From Enterococcus alcedinis (GTDB lineage: Bacteria > Bacillota > Bacilli > Lactobacillales > Enterococcaceae): DNA of 64,000 nt. This document shows positions 55,979-63,507 of this stretch, one piece after another. Below the pieces are notes generated by a model, which was given only the letters and a program-made list of their open reading frames with translations, was not told the DNA's origin and ran no database searches. Position numbers and translations under genes: made by a program. Within the stretch, counting starts at the first letter, position 1. The number at the start of each line of letters is the position of its first letter. Where the stretch lies: positions 283,293 to 347,292 of the forward strand of contig NZ_BMDT01000001.1 in the NCBI RefSeq assembly GCF_014635985.1. Direction: 5' to 3'.

Positions 55979-56725
55979 ATGTTTAAGACAATCGCATTCG
56001 TGTTCGCAGTATCTTTACTATTAGTAGGTTGCTCACCGAAAAAGGTTACAGAGGATTCAATCTCTTCTACTAATAGTTTTAGCCGTGTTGAAATGTCAGA
56101 AACCATGGAAACGAAAGGATCGATATCAATGGATGAGTTATCAGGAGAATTAATCGAAGCCGTTGAAGGGAATGACTTAGTGACAGTCAAAGAAATTATA
56201 GCCATTCAACCCGATGCAATCAATCAGACAAATAGTCAAGGTGAAAGCCCACTATTAATTGCGACACACAATAATTCACTGGAAATTGCGAAAGTATTAA
56301 TTGATGCCAAGGCTGATGTCAATCAGCAAGATCAAATACAAGACAGTCCATTTTTATATGCAGGCGCCGAAGGTAAAACTGAGATTCTAGCATATATGCT
56401 AGAACATGGTCAGCCCGATCAATCAATTGTCAATCGTTATGGTGGTAACGCCTTGATTCCAGCAGCGGAAAAAGGGCACCTTGCCAACGTCAAATTACTA
56501 CTTGAAGACGGTCGTTTAGATATTAATCATCAAAATAATTTTGGCTATACAGCATTAATCGAAGCGGTTGCTTTAAGAGATGGTTCGCAGGTTTATTTAG
56601 AGATTGTCCAGGAGCTTTTGAAATACAATGCAGATAAAACGTTACGTGATCATTCAGGTCGAACAGCAGAAGACTGTGCCAAAGAGCTAGGCTACGATCG
56701 AATTTTACAGGAGTTGCAAAAATAA
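55979..56725 (+). CDS. Ankyrin-repeat lipoprotein
   Basis: The 248-residue protein has a signal peptide with lipobox LLVGC (Cys17-19 area) and an acidic Ser-rich linker (about 20-55). About five ankyrin repeats (about 60-245) follow, with patterns such as GESPLLIATHNNSLEIAKVL, GNALIPAAEKGH and GYTALIEAVAL. It should be anchored outside the membrane and bind another protein. Bacterial ankyrin lipoproteins are often immunity or accessory factors, but nothing here proves that. Start: the ATG at 55979 lies 4 bases after the RidA stop and relies on coupling, as only a weak GAAG lies upstream. A strong terminator follows. Confidence 0.85.
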   Translation: MFKTIAFVFAVSLLLVGCSPKKVTEDSISSTNSFSRVEMSETMETKGSISMDELSGELIEAVEGNDLVTVKEIIAIQPDAINQTNSQGESPLLIATHNNSLEIAKVLIDAKADVNQQDQIQDSPFLYAGAEGKTEILAYMLEHGQPDQSIVNRYGGNALIPAAEKGHLANVKLLLEDGRLDINHQNNFGYTALIEAVALRDGSQVYLEIVQELLKYNADKTLRDHSGRTAEDCAKELGYDRILQELQK

Positions 56726-56726
56726 C

Positions 56727-56762
56727 AAAAAAAGAAAGCTTGTCACAAAGCTTTCTTTTTTT
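56727..56762. terminator. Bidirectional intrinsic terminator
   Basis: AAAGAAAGCTT pairs exactly with AAGCTTTCTTT around about seven bases, with A-run and T-run flanks. It serves the ankyrin gene and the convergent deaminase gene. Confidence 0.92.
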
Positions 56763-56763
56763 G

Positions 56764-57240
56764 TTATTTTGTGTGGAATCGTTCTTGTAGAAGTCGAACT
56801 TCCTCGGCCAATTCGGGGTCAGGACCATCAATAATCGTATCACGAATGACTTCTGCAATCGATAGATTACGAACACGTCCTGGGGCCACACCTAGAGCAC
56901 TAAGCCATTCTACGAGTTGTTTCGAGGAGCTAGCGTAAACAATCCGCCCAAGCCCGACCCAACCATGAGCTGCAGCGCACATTGGACAATGTTCACCAGA
57001 CGTATACACAGTGGACTTTTGGCGTTCTTCGGGCGTTAGATTTTCTGCTGCCCATCTTGCTAAAGCAAATTCCGGGTGTTGAGTATGATCGCCACCAGCT
57101 ACCTGGTTGTGATCTTCAGCTAAAATCTCACCAGAAGCAGAGACCAAAATTGAGCCAAAAGGTTCATCGCCTTTTGTTAAGGCAATTTCGGCTAATTCGA
57201 CACAGCGTTTCAAATATTTCTTATCCTTCTCATCAATCAT
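56764..57240 (-). CDS. Nucleoside/guanine deaminase-like protein (CMP/dCMP deaminase fold)
   Basis: The 158-residue protein has the zinc-deaminase signature with HPE (about residue 55) in place of the more common HAE, and GEHCPMCAAAHG (about 82-93) supplying the two cysteines. The conserved Glu after HP is the proton shuttle. The size and the C-terminal helix (ELAEEVRLLQERFH) resemble guanine deaminase GuaD and related purine-nucleobase deaminases. tRNA adenosine deaminase TadA normally has HAE and a PCxxC motif, so TadA is unlikely. It stands alone and is convergent with the ankyrin gene. Confidence 0.82.
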   Translation of the reverse strand: MIDEKDKKYLKRCVELAEIALTKGDEPFGSILVSASGEILAEDHNQVAGGDHTQHPEFALARWAAENLTPEERQKSTVYTSGEHCPMCAAAHGWVGLGRIVYASSSKQLVEWLSALGVAPGRVRNLSIAEVIRDTIIDGPDPELAEEVRLLQERFHTK

Positions 57241-57272
57241 TTGTATCCTCCTTCTTAAATATCTTATCTTTC

Positions 57273-57301
57273 ATTTTGGCTGAGAGACTGTCTTATGTCA
57301 A
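57273..57301 (-). promoter_or_regulatory. Probable promoter of deaminase gene
   Basis: Minus strand: TTGACA (57301-57296), 17-base spacer, CAAAAT (57278-57273), then AGGAGG close to the start. Confidence 0.55.
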
Positions 57302-57317
57302 ACAATGCGTAAGGCTT

Positions 57318-57346
57318 TGCTTCTTGGCTAAATTATTAGTATAATA
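57318..57346 (+). promoter_or_regulatory. Promoter of dus gene
   Basis: TTGCTT (57318-57323), 17-base spacer, perfect TATAAT (57341-57346). Confidence 0.7.
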
Positions 57347-57411
57347 GGAATGTTTTTGAAGATGATTCGTAACAGTAGATAAAAAGTGTAAGAAATGGAG
57401 AGTTAACATTT

Positions 57412-58392
57412 ATGAGTAACAATTTTTGGGCTGATTTACCAAAGCCTTTTTTCGTATTAGCACCGATGGAAGATGTGACGGATGTTGTTTTTCGTCATGT
57501 GATTAAAGAAGCTGGCGCACCGAATGTGTACTTTACAGAATTTACGAATTCAGATAGTTTTTGTCACCCAGATGGAAAAGACAGTGTTCGTGGTCGCCTC
57601 GCTTTTACAGAAGATGAACAGCCAATCGTGGCGCATATTTGGGGAGATAATCCCGTTTATTTTAAAGAGATGAGTCTTGCGCTAGCTGAAATGGGCTTTA
57701 AAGGGCTGGATATTAATATGGGCTGTCCTGTACCCAATGTTGCGGGTCGAGGAAAAGGTAGTGGCTTAATTTTACGCCCAGAAGTTGCAGCAGAGTTAAT
57801 CGAGGCAGCTAAGGCTGGAGGAATACCGGTCAGTGTCAAAACAAGAATTGGTTACGCTGAAATGTCAGAAATGGAAGCTTGGATTAGTCACCTTTTAAAA
57901 CAAGGCATTGCCAATTTATCGATTCATCTGCGGACACGTAATGAAATGAGTAAAGTCGATGCCCATTGGGAAGTCATTCCACAAATCATGGCTTTGCGTG
58001 ATAAAATTGCACCCGACACATTGATTACGATTAACGGTGATATTCCAGATCGTCAAAAAGGCTTGGAATTATTTGAGCAATATGGTGTCGATGGAATAAT
58101 GATTGGTCGAGGGATTTTTAAAAATCCTTATGCATTTGAATTAGAAAAAAAAGAACATACGAGTCAAGAATTACTAGGTTTATTACGACTGCAACTTGAT
58201 TTACAAGATCATTATGCAGAGATGGTACCTCGTTCAATCGTAGGCTTGCATCGTTTCTTTAAAATTTATGTTAAAGGTTTTCCAGGAGCGAGTGATTTAC
58301 GAGTGAGCTTAATGGGGACAAAATCGACGGATGAAGTCCGCGCGATTTTAGATGCATTTCAGAAAATGAGTGAAGAAGAAATCGGTGGCTGA
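57412..58392 (+). CDS. dus: tRNA-dihydrouridine synthase
   Basis: Dus is an FMN enzyme that reduces specific uridines in tRNA to dihydrouridine. The 326 residues form a TIM barrel with the start [12 protein letters not shown], the catalytic-cysteine stretch [19 protein letters not shown] (about 101-119) and VKTRIGY (about 142). The end of the barrel carries [12 protein letters not shown] and [15 protein letters not shown], which bind FMN phosphate. The start ATG has GGAGA upstream. The -35 box of the next transcript begins just after its stop codon. Confidence 0.94.
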   Translation: MSNNFWADLPKPFFVLAPMEDVTDVVFRHVIKEAGAPNVYFTEFTNSDSFCHPDGKDSVRGRLAFTEDEQPIVAHIWGDNPVYFKEMSLALAEMGFKGLDINMGCPVPNVAGRGKGSGLILRPEVAAELIEAAKAGGIPVSVKTRIGYAEMSEMEAWISHLLKQGIANLSIHLRTRNEMSKVDAHWEVIPQIMALRDKIAPDTLITINGDIPDRQKGLELFEQYGVDGIMIGRGIFKNPYAFELEKKEHTSQELLGLLRLQLDLQDHYAEMVPRSIVGLHRFFKIYVKGFPGASDLRVSLMGTKSTDEVRAILDAFQKMSEEEIGG

Positions 58393-58421
58393 TTGACAGT
58401 CGATTTCACCTATAGTACAAT
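58393..58421 (+). promoter_or_regulatory. Promoter of antiporter gene
   Basis: TTGACA (58393-58398, perfect), 17-base spacer, TACAAT (58416-58421). The -35 box directly follows the dus stop. Transcription would start at about 58428, the first base of the riboswitch. Confidence 0.85.
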
Positions 58422-58427
58422 TTTTCA

Positions 58428-58490
58428 TAGGGAATGAAGTTCTCCCTAGGTGTACAACCTAAACCGCTTATTCAAGCTGATGACTTCTGC
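58428..58490 (+). promoter_or_regulatory. Fluoride riboswitch (crcB motif)
   Basis: The sequence contains the conserved blocks of the fluoride-sensing aptamer in order. These are a stem GGGA...TCCC around ATGAAGTTC (58430-58446), a short hairpin TAGGT/ACCTA (58447-58461), AACCGC (58462-58467) and GCTGATGACTTCT (58476-58488). GAAG (58436-58439) can pair with CTTC (58484-58487); the usual bases there are GGAG and CTCC, so the pair has co-varied. A terminator overlaps the last block. Fluoride riboswitches control fluoride exporters and ion antiporters, matching the downstream gene. Confidence 0.9.
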
Positions 58491-58521
58491 GAAAATACTC
58501 GCAGGATCATTGGCTTTTTTT
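58475..58521 (+). terminator. Riboswitch expression-platform terminator
   Basis: The left arm (58475-58492, begins AGCTGATGAC) pairs with the right arm (58499-58515, ends TTGGCT) over 17 base pairs with one bulged C and three wobble pairs. Seven T follow. The left arm is part of the riboswitch's 3' strand, so the ligand-bound aptamer excludes the terminator: transcription continues when fluoride is present. Confidence 0.88.
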
Positions 58522-58551
58522 GATTGCTGCGAGAAGAATGGAGAGAACAAA

Positions 58552-59730
58552 ATGTTACTATCACTTGCACTAATTTTTCTAGTTGGGATGAGTTTAGGTA
58601 AATTATTCCAATTAATGGGTCTACCACAATTGCTAGGGATGCTCCTGACAGGCATCTTGCTAGGTCCTGGTGTTTTGAATTTATTAGATCCGACGATTCT
58701 AGCTCTTTCAACGGATTTAAGACAAATTGCATTGATTATTATTTTAATTCGTGCAGGCTTAAATTTAGATGTTTATGACTTGAAAAAAGTTGGGCGGCCA
58801 GCAATCTTAATGTGTTTTATCCCAGCTTGTTTTGAAATAATTGGTATGCTGCTATTAGGTCCTCGTTTTTTTGGACTTAGTTTATTAGATGCGGCTATTT
58901 TAGGTACAGTCATCGCGGCGGTATCTCCGGCAGTCATTGTCCCTCGTATGTTAAAATTGATGGAAACCAATTATGGGACGAAAAAAAGCATTCCCCAAAT
59001 GATTTTAGCCGGTGCTTCAGTCGATGATGTTTTTGTGATTATTTTATTTACGGCATTCATGGGATTGGCACAAGGAGAGTCGATTACAGCCACTCACTTA
59101 TTAAACATTCCGATTGCAATTGTTCTTGGTATTTTTGTCGGCGTTTTACTCGGAATCATTCTGGCGAAATTATTCACCATTTTACGAATGCGAGACACAG
59201 GAAAAGTCATTATTTTGTTGTCACTTTCATTTTTACTCGTCACGTGTGAACAATGGCTGTCAGGAATTGTTAGTTTTTCAGGATTGTTAGCAGTGATGGC
59301 GCTTGGTGTGACATTGAATCAGTTAAAACAGGCTGTTACAATCCGCTTATCATTAAAATTTTCAAAATTATGGAGTGGGGCAGAAATTCTTTTGTTCGTC
59401 CTTGTCGGTGCGTTAATTAATTTGGACTATGCAAGGAATGCAGGATTTCTAGCTGTTTTGATTGTTGTCGGAAGCTTATTCTTTAGAATTGTCGGTGTTT
59501 TTGTTAGCTTGATTGGTACAAATTTGGATCGGAAAGAAAAAATATTTACAGCGATTGCCTATACCCCAAAAGCCACGGTTCAAGCGGCAATTGGCGGGTT
59601 ACCACTTGCGATGGGATTGGCTAGTGGTGAAATTATTTTAACCGTTGCGGTATTGTCGATTGTTGTGACTGCACCACTCGGAGCAATCTTAATGGATAAA
59701 ACTTATCGAAGCTTTCTTTCTAAAGATTGA
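58552..59730 (+). CDS. Cation/proton antiporter (CPA family) under fluoride riboswitch
   Basis: The 392-residue membrane protein has about twelve hydrophobic segments and the cation:proton antiporter layout. It has AGLNLDVYDLKK after the third helix, an AAVSPAVIVPRML segment with the unwound helix around Ser-Pro, and AGASVDDVFVIILF with paired aspartates near residue 175. Control by a fluoride riboswitch suggests a role in fluoride or cation/proton stress; antiporters of this family are known targets of that riboswitch. The ATG at 58552 is chosen, with GGAGAG 7 bases upstream; in-frame codons before it lie in the riboswitch. Confidence 0.88.
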   Translation: MLLSLALIFLVGMSLGKLFQLMGLPQLLGMLLTGILLGPGVLNLLDPTILALSTDLRQIALIIILIRAGLNLDVYDLKKVGRPAILMCFIPACFEIIGMLLLGPRFFGLSLLDAAILGTVIAAVSPAVIVPRMLKLMETNYGTKKSIPQMILAGASVDDVFVIILFTAFMGLAQGESITATHLLNIPIAIVLGIFVGVLLGIILAKLFTILRMRDTGKVIILLSLSFLLVTCEQWLSGIVSFSGLLAVMALGVTLNQLKQAVTIRLSLKFSKLWSGAEILLFVLVGALINLDYARNAGFLAVLIVVGSLFFRIVGVFVSLIGTNLDRKEKIFTAIAYTPKATVQAAIGGLPLAMGLASGEIILTVAVLSIVVTAPLGAILMDKTYRSFLSKD

Positions 59731-59757
59731 CTAGTTCAAAATAATGAGTGGTATTAT

Positions 59758-59786
59758 TTGACAGTACATTACAATTAGGTTAAAGT
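59758..59786 (+). promoter_or_regulatory. Upstream promoter candidate for opp operon
   Basis: TTGACA (59758-59763), 17-base spacer, TAAAGT (59781-59786), shortly after the antiporter stop codon. Confidence 0.6.
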
Positions 59787-59839
59787 AACTCTTATTAACA
59801 AGCTAGGGAAAGTATGAAACGTTGATTAGACCAGTCTTT

Positions 59840-59867
59840 TTGATTAAAATACAATAAGTTGTATAAT
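59840..59867 (+). promoter_or_regulatory. Downstream promoter candidate for opp operon
   Basis: TTGATT (59840-59845), 16-base spacer, perfect TATAAT (59862-59867). Start of transcription would be near 59874. Confidence 0.7.
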
Positions 59868-59898
59868 CGATAAATTGACGCTCTATTAAGGAACAAGA

Positions 59899-59955
59899 AT
59901 GTTACCTTTATCAGCAATGCTTTTTGCGTTGGCTGATAAAGGTTTTTTTATTTAA
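59899..59955 (+). CDS. Possible 18-residue leader peptide over terminator
   Basis: ATG at 59899 behind AAGGAAC (7 bases upstream) opens an 18-codon frame (MLPLSAMLF... to GFFI) that spans the entire terminator hairpin and stops at 59953-59955. The peptide is hydrophobic. If translated, the ribosome would unfold the terminator. It may equally be chance; there is no family to compare with. Confidence 0.3.
   Translation: MLPLSAMLFALADKGFFI
59904..59949 (+). terminator. Strong intrinsic terminator in oppA leader
   Basis: ACCTTTATCAGC (59904-59915) pairs exactly with GCTGATAAAGGT (59932-59943); T-run to 59949. It lies after the promoters and before oppA, so it must be bypassed or it ends a short RNA of about 75 bases. 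Confidence 0.9.
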
Positions 59956-59964
59956 AGGAGGTGA
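59954..59964 (+). promoter_or_regulatory. Near-perfect Shine-Dalgarno sequence
   Basis: AAAGGAGGTGA is complementary to the 16S rRNA 3' end over 11 bases. It precedes the Cys-rich frame at 59975 by 10 bases. Such strength is unusual for a non-coding leader and supports translation of the frame. Confidence 0.7.
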
Positions 59965-59974
59965 GGCAGAAAAG

Positions 59975-60052
59975 ATGAATAATGAAGATATGGGCGAGTG
60001 TTGCTGTTGGTTCTGCTTCATTGATCAAAGGAAATTAAGAAAAAACCTTTGA
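59975..60052 (+). CDS. Possible Cys-rich leader peptide (25 residues)
   Basis: A 26-codon frame (MNNEDMGECCCWFCF, then IDQRKLRKNL) follows the strong Shine-Dalgarno sequence. It contains four Cys codons and one Trp codon within seven codons (59999-60016). Its stop lies inside the right arm of the hairpin at 60024-60053. The Cys run lies 8 bases before the left arm. This resembles amino-acid leader peptides that stall on a scarce aminoacyl-tRNA. A very small protein binding a metal through cysteines is an alternative. Confidence 0.45.
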   Translation: MNNEDMGECCCWFCFIDQRKLRKNL

Positions 60053-60062
60053 TGTGTTTTTA
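60024..60062 (+). terminator. Hairpin with T-run before oppA (possible attenuator)
   Basis: ATCAAAGG (60024-60031) pairs exactly with CCTTTGAT (60046-60053) across a 14-base A-rich loop, followed by GTGTTTTTA. It is a weak terminator; a ribosome held at the Cys codons would cover its left arm. Confidence 0.5.
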
Positions 60063-60083
60063 AATAAAAGGGAGGCTATACGA

Positions 60084-61658
60084 ATGGGGAAAAGAAACAA
60101 ATGGTTAGCTGGGATAATTGTCGCGACAAGTTTGGTACTGGTAGCATGTGGTGGAAATACGAGCGAGACCGGAAATAGTGAGGCTGTTTCAGGAGGAGAT
60201 AAAGCATCGTTTACCTATGCAATTAGCGGTGATCCGTCATCGACCAATCCGATTAACACAAGTGATCGTTGGGGGCTAACAATGAATAATATGATTTATT
60301 CGCCATTAGTTGTTGTAGAAACGGATGGCACTCAACGTAATGCCTTAGCAGAATCTGTTGAAGCGGCAGAAGATGGCTTATCGTTAACTGTTCAATTAAA
60401 ACAAGAGGTCAAGTGGTCAGATGGCGAAAACTTGACAGCCGATGATGTTGTTTTTACCTATGAACAAAAAGTAAAAAAAGAAAATGGGAATGCCGATCAA
60501 TTATGGATTAATGATCAACCGATTAAAATCGAAAAAGTTGATGATTATACGGTAAAATTTGTTTTACCATCTCCAAGTGCGGCTGCTTTGCAAAATATCG
60601 TTTCCGAAACTTTTATTATTCCGGAACATGTTTTTAAAGATGAAGCCGATTTTTCTGTTAATGATTTGTCGAGCCCGGCAGTTGGAACGGGGCCTTATCG
60701 CTTAAAAGAATATAAACGTGGCGAATATTTAACTTTTGAAGCCAACGAACACTACTATGGTGGTGAAGCAAAAATTAAAAATGTGACGTTACGTATTATT
60801 GAAAGTACAGATACAGCAAAAGTTGCCTTACAAAAAGGTGAAGTCGATGCGGCAGTTGTCTTACCTTCAGATATTGCGGATCTAGACAGTGGATCAATTA
60901 CAACTTATCCATATTCAGAAAATCGTGTTGGTTACATGGGTGTCAATACTATATCCGAGGCATTGAAAGATCCGAAAGTGCGTCAAGCAGTCTTTTTTGC
61001 AATTAACAAGGCAGAACTCAATCAAGCAGCTTATTTGGATGAGCAATATTTTTCGACACCGTACTCATTTTTACCACCAAATAACCCTTATGCAACAGAA
61101 GATTTAGAAAAATATGAAACGAATATTGAGAAATCAAAAGAGCTTTTAAAGGAAGCGGGTGTAACAGATTTAAAACTAAATATTGCTTTTAGCTCGACTG
61201 ATCCCGCTCAAACGATTCAAGCGACATTGATTCAACAACAATTACAACAAGCAGGAATCAATGTAACCTTAGAAGGTGGCGACGGTACAGCTATTTATAC
61301 CGAATTAAGTAAACCAGGTTCTACGAAATATAACCTTTTCTTAGGTGGTTATATTATGGGAAATGATCCTGATTTATATAGTTCGCTATTTACAACGAAT
61401 GGAAGTGCCAATTACTTCCAAACCAAGAATGCTGAAACCGACCAACTATTTGTTGATGCAGCAATTGAACTAGATCCTGAGAAGCGTGCACTCCTGTATG
61501 ATGATTTACAACGTGCAATTGCAGATGATGCCCGGATTTATCCAATTGTTGATAATAAGAAGATCCTTGCAGTTAGCAACCGGATTGGTAACGTTGAAGA
61601 TGCTGGTTTGATTCCAATTTATACATTTGATGATTTATCTAAATTAACGATTAAGTAA
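60084..61658 (+). CDS. oppA: Oligopeptide ABC transporter, substrate-binding lipoprotein
   Basis: This 524-residue family-5 solute-binding protein has a signal peptide with lipobox LVLVACGG (Cys near residue 24). The OppA/DppA domain signatures are WSDGENLTADDVVFTYEQKV (about 105-124) and the later PAVGTGPYRLKEY. The ATG at 60084 is chosen, 8 bases after AAAGGGAGG. It should capture peptides outside the membrane for import by OppBCDF. The leader upstream is unusually complex. A strong hairpin between oppA and oppB may lower expression of the membrane subunits relative to this protein. Confidence 0.95.
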   Translation: MGKRNKWLAGIIVATSLVLVACGGNTSETGNSEAVSGGDKASFTYAISGDPSSTNPINTSDRWGLTMNNMIYSPLVVVETDGTQRNALAESVEAAEDGLSLTVQLKQEVKWSDGENLTADDVVFTYEQKVKKENGNADQLWINDQPIKIEKVDDYTVKFVLPSPSAAALQNIVSETFIIPEHVFKDEADFSVNDLSSPAVGTGPYRLKEYKRGEYLTFEANEHYYGGEAKIKNVTLRIIESTDTAKVALQKGEVDAAVVLPSDIADLDSGSITTYPYSENRVGYMGVNTISEALKDPKVRQAVFFAINKAELNQAAYLDEQYFSTPYSFLPPNNPYATEDLEKYETNIEKSKELLKEAGVTDLKLNIAFSSTDPAQTIQATLIQQQLQQAGINVTLEGGDGTAIYTELSKPGSTKYNLFLGGYIMGNDPDLYSSLFTTNGSANYFQTKNAETDQLFVDAAIELDPEKRALLYDDLQRAIADDARIYPIVDNKKILAVSNRIGNVEDAGLIPIYTFDDLSKLTIK

Positions 61659-61662
61659 ACGA

Positions 61663-61689
61663 AGGGGCTGTGACAGAAGTCACGCCCCT
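61663..61689 (+). terminator. Hairpin between oppA and oppB
   Basis: AGGGGC-T-GTGAC (61663-61674) pairs with GTCACGCCCCT (61679-61689) around AGAA, with one bulged T; AAATTTTTA follows. It probably acts as a partial terminator or a 3' stabiliser of oppA mRNA. Its core recurs at 13931-13962. Confidence 0.65.
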
Positions 61690-61723
61690 AAATTTTTATA
61701 TAAAATCAGAGAGGATGAAAAAG

Positions 61724-62686
61724 GTGCTCCAATATATCTTAAAACGAATACTACAAGCGATTCCTTTGTTACTAGTCATCTCATTTATCGTGTTTTCACT
61801 TATTCATTTAGCACCATACGATGTGATCGATTCAATGACGACACCGAATATGTCGCAAGGTCAAATCGACTTATTAAGAGAACGCTATGGATTGAACGAA
61901 CCTTTTTTAGTTCAATACTTTATTTGGCTTAAAAATATTGTGACTGGCGATTTGGGCTATTCATTAGTCACGCAAAAAAGCATTGCAGGAGAAATGATGG
62001 TCCGAATTCCAAATACGATTCGCTTGGTTTTACCTGCGTATTTAACGGCTTTATTTTTGGCAATTGCTCTTGGTTTAATTGCAGGAGCTAATAAAGGGAA
62101 ATTTTTGGATCGTTTAATTGATGGAATTGCCTCTATTGGAATTGCTGTACCGACTTTTTGGTTTGCCATGATTTTAATTTATTTTTTTGGTTACCGTTTA
62201 AATTGGTTTTCAATTATCGGTATGCACACTGTTGGAAAAGAAGGCGATTTAGCGGACTATCTCAATCATTTCATTTTACCTTACACCACATTAACCGTGG
62301 CTTTCTTTCCCGAGTTAACCCGTTATATCCGATCATCGACAAGGCAACAAGTGTCAGAAGATTATGTGATGGTTCAAAGGGCTTTTCATGCAAGTGAGTG
62401 GCAAATTTTTAGTCGACACATTAGTCGTAACGTCTTAATTCCTGTAGTCACGCAAATAGGCTTAGCTCTACCGATGTTAGTGACGGGAGCCATTATTACT
62501 GAAACGATTTTTGCTTGGCCAGGTGTGGGACCGTATTTAATGAGTGCTACCAAAAGTCTGGATTATCCTGTGATTATGGCGATGATGCTATTATCAGCGA
62601 CTTTAGTAATCTTAGGTAACCTCTTATCGGATGTTTTATATTCGATTGTCGATCCGCGGATTCGTAAAGGAGGTTCACGAGTATGA
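61724..62686 (+). CDS. oppB: Oligopeptide ABC transporter, permease OppB
   Basis: The first permease subunit has 320 residues and about six membrane segments. It begins with the classical LQYILKRILQAIPLLLVIS and carries the EAA loop around MVQRAFHASEWQIFSRHISRN. The GTG at 61724 is chosen because GAGAGG lies 9 bases upstream; the ATG at 61715 abuts that site. In-frame codons further upstream run into the hairpin at 61663-61689. The stop overlaps oppC by 4 bases (ATGA). Confidence 0.94.
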   Translation: MLQYILKRILQAIPLLLVISFIVFSLIHLAPYDVIDSMTTPNMSQGQIDLLRERYGLNEPFLVQYFIWLKNIVTGDLGYSLVTQKSIAGEMMVRIPNTIRLVLPAYLTALFLAIALGLIAGANKGKFLDRLIDGIASIGIAVPTFWFAMILIYFFGYRLNWFSIIGMHTVGKEGDLADYLNHFILPYTTLTVAFFPELTRYIRSSTRQQVSEDYVMVQRAFHASEWQIFSRHISRNVLIPVVTQIGLALPMLVTGAIITETIFAWPGVGPYLMSATKSLDYPVIMAMMLLSATLVILGNLLSDVLYSIVDPRIRKGGSRV

Positions 62687-63504
62687 TAAAATTCCGAAAC
62701 TTATTATTTTCCTCACCGGTTTATACTTTTTCGGTTATTTATTTAGTGTTGCTCTTTTTATTGTCGATTACGGCTCCCTTGTTACCAATAGATCCAAATG
62801 CAACCAATGTCAGTAATATGTCGCAACCACCGAGTTTTGAGCATTTATTTGGAACGGATGAAGTTGGACGCGATTACTTTATTCGTGTAGTGTATGGCGG
62901 ACGCGTCTCACTACTTGTCGGCGTCCTAGCAATGGTTACAGCCACCACGATTGGCACGTTTGTTGGACTTGTCTCTGGTTATTTCGGTGGATGGGTTGAT
63001 AATGTCTTGATGCGAATCGTCGATGTTTTATCTGCGATCCCTTGGCTGGTGTTGGTGATTGTTCTGAGCGTTTTCTTGCGCCCTGGTTTATCAACGATTA
63101 TTATTGTGATTGGTGGTTTTTCTTGGATGAGCATTGCACGATTGATTCGAGGCGAAACATTAGCTGCGAAAGAGCGGGAATATGTTTTGTATGGCCAGTT
63201 TATTGGGCAATCAGCCTCAACAATTATCTTTCGACATGTTTTCCCTGCTGTACTTCCGACTCTAATTGTTGCAGCTTCAGCCAGTATTTCTGGTGCGATT
63301 ATGACTGAATCAGCCTTAAGCTTTTTAGGATTGGGAATTCAACAACCGATGGCTTCGTGGGGGAGTTTATTACAAAATGCTCAAAGCAGTTTACAAAGAG
63401 CACCTTATATGGCAATTTTACCTGGAGTATTTGTTGTCCTAACGGTTTATTCCTTCAATAATTTGGGTGATATGATTAAAGCCATATTACAAAAGGAGGT
63501 TTGA
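62683..63504 (+). CDS. oppC: Oligopeptide ABC transporter, permease OppC
   Basis: The second permease subunit has 273 residues: an N-terminal OppC_N segment with one membrane helix, the motif LFGTDEVGRDYFIRVVYGGRVSL, then five membrane segments and the EAA loop with GQSASTIIFRHVFPAVLP. The start overlaps the oppB stop. OppD follows after 3 bases. It pairs with OppB to form the translocation channel. Confidence 0.95.
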   Translation: MIKFRNLLFSSPVYTFSVIYLVLLFLLSITAPLLPIDPNATNVSNMSQPPSFEHLFGTDEVGRDYFIRVVYGGRVSLLVGVLAMVTATTIGTFVGLVSGYFGGWVDNVLMRIVDVLSAIPWLVLVIVLSVFLRPGLSTIIIVIGGFSWMSIARLIRGETLAAKEREYVLYGQFIGQSASTIIFRHVFPAVLPTLIVAASASISGAIMTESALSFLGLGIQQPMASWGSLLQNAQSSLQRAPYMAILPGVFVVLTVYSFNNLGDMIKAILQKEV

Positions 63505-63507
63505 TCG

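Larger units (their letters stand above)
59731..60083. other. oppA leader region
   Basis: About 350 bases hold two promoter candidates, one strong intrinsic terminator with an overlapping 18-codon frame, a near-perfect Shine-Dalgarno sequence, a 25-codon Cys-rich frame and a second weaker hairpin, then the oppA ribosome binding site. The parts are listed separately. The order resembles a translation-dependent attenuator, which has not been tested. Confidence 0.55.

Noticed and set aside
59868-59950. A T-box leader for the opp operon
   Set aside because: The conserved T-box sequence is missing and the leader before the terminator is too short.
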